Shown here: positions 32,901 to 38,900 of the stretch, in pieces
Layout of the letters: the number at the start of each line of letters is the position of its first letter
Numbering within the stretch: the first letter of the stretch is position 1
Source: Candidatus Didemnitutus mandela
Lineage (GTDB): Bacteria > Verrucomicrobiota > Verrucomicrobiia > Opitutales > Opitutaceae
Direction of reading: 5' to 3'
DNA length: 64,000 bases
Assembly: GCA_002591725.1 (NCBI GenBank)
Contig: NJAL01000001.1
Location: forward strand, 1 to 64,000
Position numbers and translations under genes: made by a program
The notes under the pieces: model-generated
The model's database searches: none
Seen by the model: the letters and a program-made list of their open reading frames with translations, nothing else
Told to the model about the DNA's origin: nothing

Positions 32901-35900
32901 AGGCTGGCGTTCCGTCGGAGGAAATCGAACATCCGAACTATGTGTTGGCGAAACCCCGCATCGAAGGGAGCTATCTTTTCGATGCGCTTTTTTTCTCTAT
33001 TTCGCCATCGGAGGCTGAGACACTCGATCCGCAGCACCGCCTCATGCTCGAGGAAGCGTGGAAGGCGCTGGATGATGCGGGCTATCCGCCGGACTCGAAC
33101 CGCCGTCCGGTAGGAATCTATATTTCACAGTTTGCGAGCACCTATGAAGCTTCGCTTGTCGGGCCGTGGACAACCGAGATTAGGCCTAGGCCTACGGATC
33201 GATTTAAAGCAATGATTGGCAACGACTGCGACTATATCGCTACGCGTCTTGCTTACAAGTTCAACTTTACCGGACCGGCGCTGACAGTGCAGACGGCGTG
33301 TTCGAGTTCGCTTCTCGGCATTCATCTTTGCGCGGAAGCGCTGCGCAATGGCTCCTGCGAACTGGGCCTTGTTGGCGGCGTGGCGCTGACGCACCCGAGT
33401 CGCCACGGGTATTTTTTTGACAAGGATTTGATCTTTAGTCCGGACGGCCATTGCCGACCTTTCTCAGCCGAAGCGAATGGCACTATTTTTGGTGAGGCGG
33501 TCGGCGCCGTGGTGCTCAAGCGCTTGGAAGATGCGGAACGTGACGGCGATTCGATCTACGCTGTGATCAAGGGAAGCGCTGTTAACAACGATGGCCGAGA
33601 AAAACGCGATTTTACGGCACCGGGGTATCAGGGGCAATGCGACGTGATTTGTCATGCACTTGACGAAGCTGGCATCTCGGTCGAACAAGTCGGTTACCTC
33701 GAGGCTCATGCGACGGGCACAAAACTCGGCGACCCGCTGGAATTTTCTGCGCTCAATGATGTTTATCGGAAGCGCACCGCGCGCCAGGGCTTCTGTGCGC
33801 TCGGTTCGGTGAAGGCCAACGTTGGTCATCTCAACACCGCAGCCGGCATTACGGGATTTATAAAGACCGTGCAGTGTCTCCACCGTGGCGAGATTCCGCC
33901 GTTGATTCATGGTGAAAATGTCAATCCGGCGATTCGCATCGCCGAAAGTCCGTTTTACTTCAACCGACAGTTACAAGCCTGGCCGCGTCCCGCTTATGGA
34001 CGTTATGCGGCGGTCAGTTCCTTCGGCATCGGCGGCACTAACGTGCACATGATTCTTGGTGGCTACGAACTACCGATACGATCGACGTCCTGCCAGCTAC
34101 CGACGCAGTCCCTGGCGTTGATTCCACTCTCGGCAAAAAATCGCGAACGGCTCGATACTGTTGTTGCGGCTTTACTGGCGCGTATCACCGATTCAGAGGA
34201 TAAGACGATCCTGAATGTGCACGATGTTGCTTTTACTCTGCAAGTCGGTCGCGTCGCTTTCGAGGAAAGGCTGGGGCTGACGGCTGCGACGATGCAAGAG
34301 CTTGTGGAAAAATTACGCCTCATTCAGTCAGGCTGGGATGCTAAGGCTGGCGTCGTGCGTGGAACGGCCAAACGGGGTAAGGCGTCTATTACTAACTCGG
34401 CTGGAGATACTGCTTCATTGCTCCAACGCTGGGTGCTAGGTGAGGATACCGATTGGATATCGCTTCACGTCGGCCGTCAACCGCGTCGCTTGCATTTGCC
34501 ACCCTATCCATTTGCTGGCGATCGCGAATATTTGAGCTCGTGGAGCCGTGGATGCAATGCTGCTGCCGTCGGTACGATGCTGGCGCAGCCGGTTTGGAAG
34601 ATGAAGGGTTTCGATCCAGAACCCAGCGTCTTCCTAGCAGCGAATGGGTTTGCGGCCGGAGTTCCCGCTGCTGCGAAACTCCCCGGTTGGCGGATTGCGC
34701 AGCTGTCGGCCTCGGATATTGCCGGACGCTTTTCCGAGGCTGTGCTCCAGTTAACGGCGTTGGCTCAGGGATTGATGCGGGAGAAAAGGCGGGGAAACGA
34801 CCTACTACAGGTGCTTGTGCCGACGTACGGGTCCGACCAGCTGTTGTCGGGGCTGATTGGCTTGCTGCTTTCGGTGCGACAGGAAAATCCGGCGATTGTT
34901 GTGCAACTATTGGAAGTTGATCCAGCGCTGACGGTGGAGGAGCTGGCAATCCTAGTCGAACAGAATCGCCGTGCGCCTACCGATTCCCATGTGCGTTATG
35001 TCGGCGAAGAGCGGCGGGTTCTGGTGTGGGAGACGTTGCCGTTGCCGGTATTTGAACCTACGCTACCTTGGAAGGACGCTGGCATCTACCTGATCACGGG
35101 CGGCGCGGGCGGTTTGGGCTTCATTTTTGCCGAGGCTATTGCCGGTGCGGTTCAGAAACCCTGCCTTGTGCTTGCCGGTCGCTCAGCGCTTACTGCGGCG
35201 CAGGCCGTTCGCTTGAACATGATACAAAAGTCGGGGTGTCGGGCAATCTACCGGCAGGCCGATGTGAGTTGCGAAGAAGCTGTTGTCGCCTTGGTGTGCT
35301 TCATTGAAAAAAATTTTGGGCGTATCGATGGTGTGTTGCACGCGGCTGGTACGACGCAGGATGGATTTTTGTTGAACAAATCACCGGAAACGGTGCGCGC
35401 TGTTCTCGCTCCCAAGGTGACGGGCGCGATGCTGCTCGATATGGCGACGCGTTCAGCCAAACTAGATTTCTTCCTGCTTTTTTCCTCCACCACTGGTGCT
35501 GTCGGGCATGCTGGCCAGGCCATTTATGCGACTGCGAATGCGTTCCTTGATGCTTTCGCGTATCGCCGTAACGAACAAGTCGCCTTAGGTGAACGATTTG
35601 GCCGCACTATCTCGGTTGATTGGGGTTTATGGAAAGCAGGCGGAATTTGCGTCTCTGGCGAAGTCAAAGCTCGGCTCGCTCAACACACAGGGATGGTTCC
35701 GATGGATTCGCTGCGGGCGATTCAGTCCTTTGTGCGCTGCTGGGCGGCCGGGCCAACACAGGCGATAATTGTCGGCGGTGAGATAGCGAAGTTGAAACAA
35801 CAACTCTTCGCGTTACCTGTGCCACCGACTCCCGCTGTTCCGGCAATCTCGGCAGCCTCGGTTGTGGAGGAAGAAGCTCTCACCCGCGCGGTGCAACAAT

Positions 35901-38900
35901 CCCTCAAAACTCTGCTCGCCGAAGTGACGCAATTGTCTGCAGCCTGTTTTGATGCCCATACGGCGCTGGAGGCTTACGGGATCAATTCGCTCATGATTGC
36001 GACGCTGAACGAGCGGCTGGCAGGAATCTTCGGTGAAATTTCAAAAACTCTATTTTTCGAATACCAGACTTTGGCTGAGCTTGCGGATTACTTTGTCGGT
36101 GCTCATCGCGCGGCGTGTCTTACGTGGGTGCAAGCCGAGATGCTGTCCTTCCAACCGAAACAACCGGCAGTTGTCTCGGTTTCTTCTTCGTCTGCGAATC
36201 CGACGGCCGTCGACGATCCGATTGCGATTATCGGGTTGAGCGGCGCCTATCCGCAGGCGCGGTCGTTGGCGGAATTTTGGGAAAACCTGAAAGCGGGCCG
36301 TGATTGCGTGACAGAGATTCCGCCGGAACGTTGGGCACTGGAAAACTTCTACGAACCAGATCCCGAGCGGGCAGTAGAACGTGGGTTCAGTTATTCGAAA
36401 TGGGGTGGTTTTCTCACTGACTTTGCGGCTTTCGACCCGCTCTTTTTCAATATTTCGCCACGCGATGCTATCAATATCGATCCGCAGGAACGTTTGCTTT
36501 TACAAATGGCATGGGCGGCGTTGGAAGACGCTGGGCTCACACCGGGAGTGCTGTTGACTCAGTATCGGCAGCGCGTTGGCGTTTTCGTTGGCATCACACA
36601 AACGGGCTTTAATCTCTACGGCCCGGAGTTACGGGCTCGCGGAGCCGCGGTTCTTCCGCACACCTCGTTCAGCTCGGCGGCGAATCGTATTTCGTATTTC
36701 TTGAATATTCGTGGACCGAGCCTGCCGATCGATACGATGTGTTCTTCGTCCCTTACGGCGATTCACGAGGCTTGCGAGCGGTTGCGGCACGGCGAGTGTG
36801 ATCTTGCGCTTGCCGGCGGCGTCAATCTTTACCTCCATCCGTCGACCTACATCGGACTTTGCTCGACGCGCATGCTGTCGCACGATGGCAAGTGCCGGAG
36901 TTTTGGAGCAAATGGCAGAGGTTACGTCCCGGGCGAGGGGGCTGGCGTGGCGGTGTTGAAGCCACTTTCGAAAGCGATCGCGGACCACGATCCGATCCAT
37001 GCAGTGATCCGCGCTACCGGTATCAATCATGGCGGAAAGACCAACGGCTATACGGTTCCGAATCCGAAGGCACAGGCCGAACTTATTAGCAGTACACTTG
37101 ACACGGCGGGAATCGATGCGCGCTCCATCAGCTATGTCGAGGCTCACGGTACTGGCACTGAACTCGGCGACCCGATTGAAATCACTGGGTTAACACAGGC
37201 GTTTCGCGCTGATACCGCCGACCGGCAGTTTTGCGCTATTGGCTCGGCGAAATCGAATATCGGACATCTTGAAGCTGCTGCCGGCATCGCCGGGTTGACC
37301 AAGATCGTGCTACAACTTCGGCACCGGCAACTCGTACCGAGCTTGCATGCAAAAGCGCTCAACCCCAACATCGCGTTCGGTCCGACACCGTTCGCTGTGC
37401 AGCGCGAGCTGGCGCCGTGGCCGAAGCTGACTGTTTCCGGTGCTACGACCTCCCCCCCACCGCGCCGGGCCGCACTTTCATCTTTCGGAGCCGGTGGTGT
37501 GAATGCACATGCGGTAATCGAGGAATTTATTGTGCTTCCTCCGGAAACTTCTGCAGTGTCTGGGGAGTGCGTGCTGATTGTGCTGTCAGCGAAAAACGAC
37601 AATCGCCTACACAGACGCGCTCATCAGTTGATGGACTACCTGGAGGGAGAGACCTTCCGTTCGTCTGGCGAATCTGCCGACCTAATGGATTTCGCGTTCA
37701 CGTTGCAGACGGGCCGCGAGGCGATGGAAGAGCGACTAGCATTTCCAGCCAGCTCATTTTCCGAGGTCGAGGCGCGTTTGCGCAGCTTTTTGAACGACCA
37801 GCCAAACCTGCGGGCTGTCCGGGTGACCGAGTCTAAGGAAGAACTTTCCGAAATAAACTTGGACGATGCCATTGCCCTGGCACTAAACGAACGGAACTTT
37901 CAGAAGTTGCAGGAATTTTGGTTACGCGGAGCTATGGTCGATTGGAATCGGCTCTATCCCACTTCGAGGCCGCGCCGGATACATCTACCGACTTATCCAT
38001 TCGAATCCGAACGCTACTGGTTCGATTCGTTGGGCGAGTTGCCACCTTCGAAACCGCAAGGAGTTTCGGTTGATGGCGGACATCCTTTGTTGCAACGAAA
38101 TACCTCGGATCTCAACGAACAGCGATTTACTGCGACGTTTTCCGGTACCGAAGAGTTCTTTTGCAGCTGGCTGCCCAATGGTGAGAAAAAGTTCTCCGAA
38201 CTTGCTGCCTTGGAAATGGCTCTTGCGGCGGTGAAGCGTGCCGCTCCGGCGGTTGGAACGGAGGCGGTGTTGCAATTGCACCGCGTTGCTTGGGGGCATC
38301 CTTTTTCGGTGAATGGCCACTCACGAGATCTGCATGTCACCCTTTTCGAAGAAAAGGGCGGTGAAATCGGCTACGAAATTTACTCCAAAGGAGAATCTAG
38401 CGACGGCGTGGTGCATTTGCAAGGTTCCGCGTGCTTTACGACTTCAGCAACGGAAGAGGTTGCAGCCTTCGTTGCCCATATGAGTCAAGGTACTTGGCTG
38501 GCCCCGTTGTCCTTCGATGGCCCGATCGGGCGGTGGCAGAAATGGTCGGACCGGGAGGCTGTTGCGGAAGTCCGAACAATGGGCGCTGACGAGGCGCTGA
38601 CGCTGCATCCGCACTTACTTGAAGCCGCCATTCAGAAACTTGGTAGCCGGCTCATGGGTGGCTCTGTGCTCGATTCGTCGGCGGCCGCTCCAAACCGGTT
38701 GAATTTGCTGGAGATTACCGCGGCGGGGCATGGGGCGGCTTGGCTGCGCCTGCGCATAGCGGGCGTGGAAGAGGATGGCATCCGTGCGGATTTGGACCTG
38801 TTTGATGCTACTGGGAAAAGATTGGTGGCGCTGCGTGATTTGATACTGGCGGTGATAAGCGCCGTTTCGCCCTTACCTGGAAAACGTTCGTGGTTGGTCG

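Noticed and set aside
33181..33195. Palindromic AGGCCTAGGCCT inside KS4
   Set aside because: It encodes conserved Arg-Pro-Arg-Pro residues within an intact domain; likely chance.
34392..34949. Antisense open frames of 100-220 codons inside the PKS genes (also 21482-22084, 22980-23597, 25844-26503, 31517-32077)
   Set aside because: They are shadows of GC-rich PKS coding sequence; products are Arg/Pro/Ser-rich with no motif or start signal.
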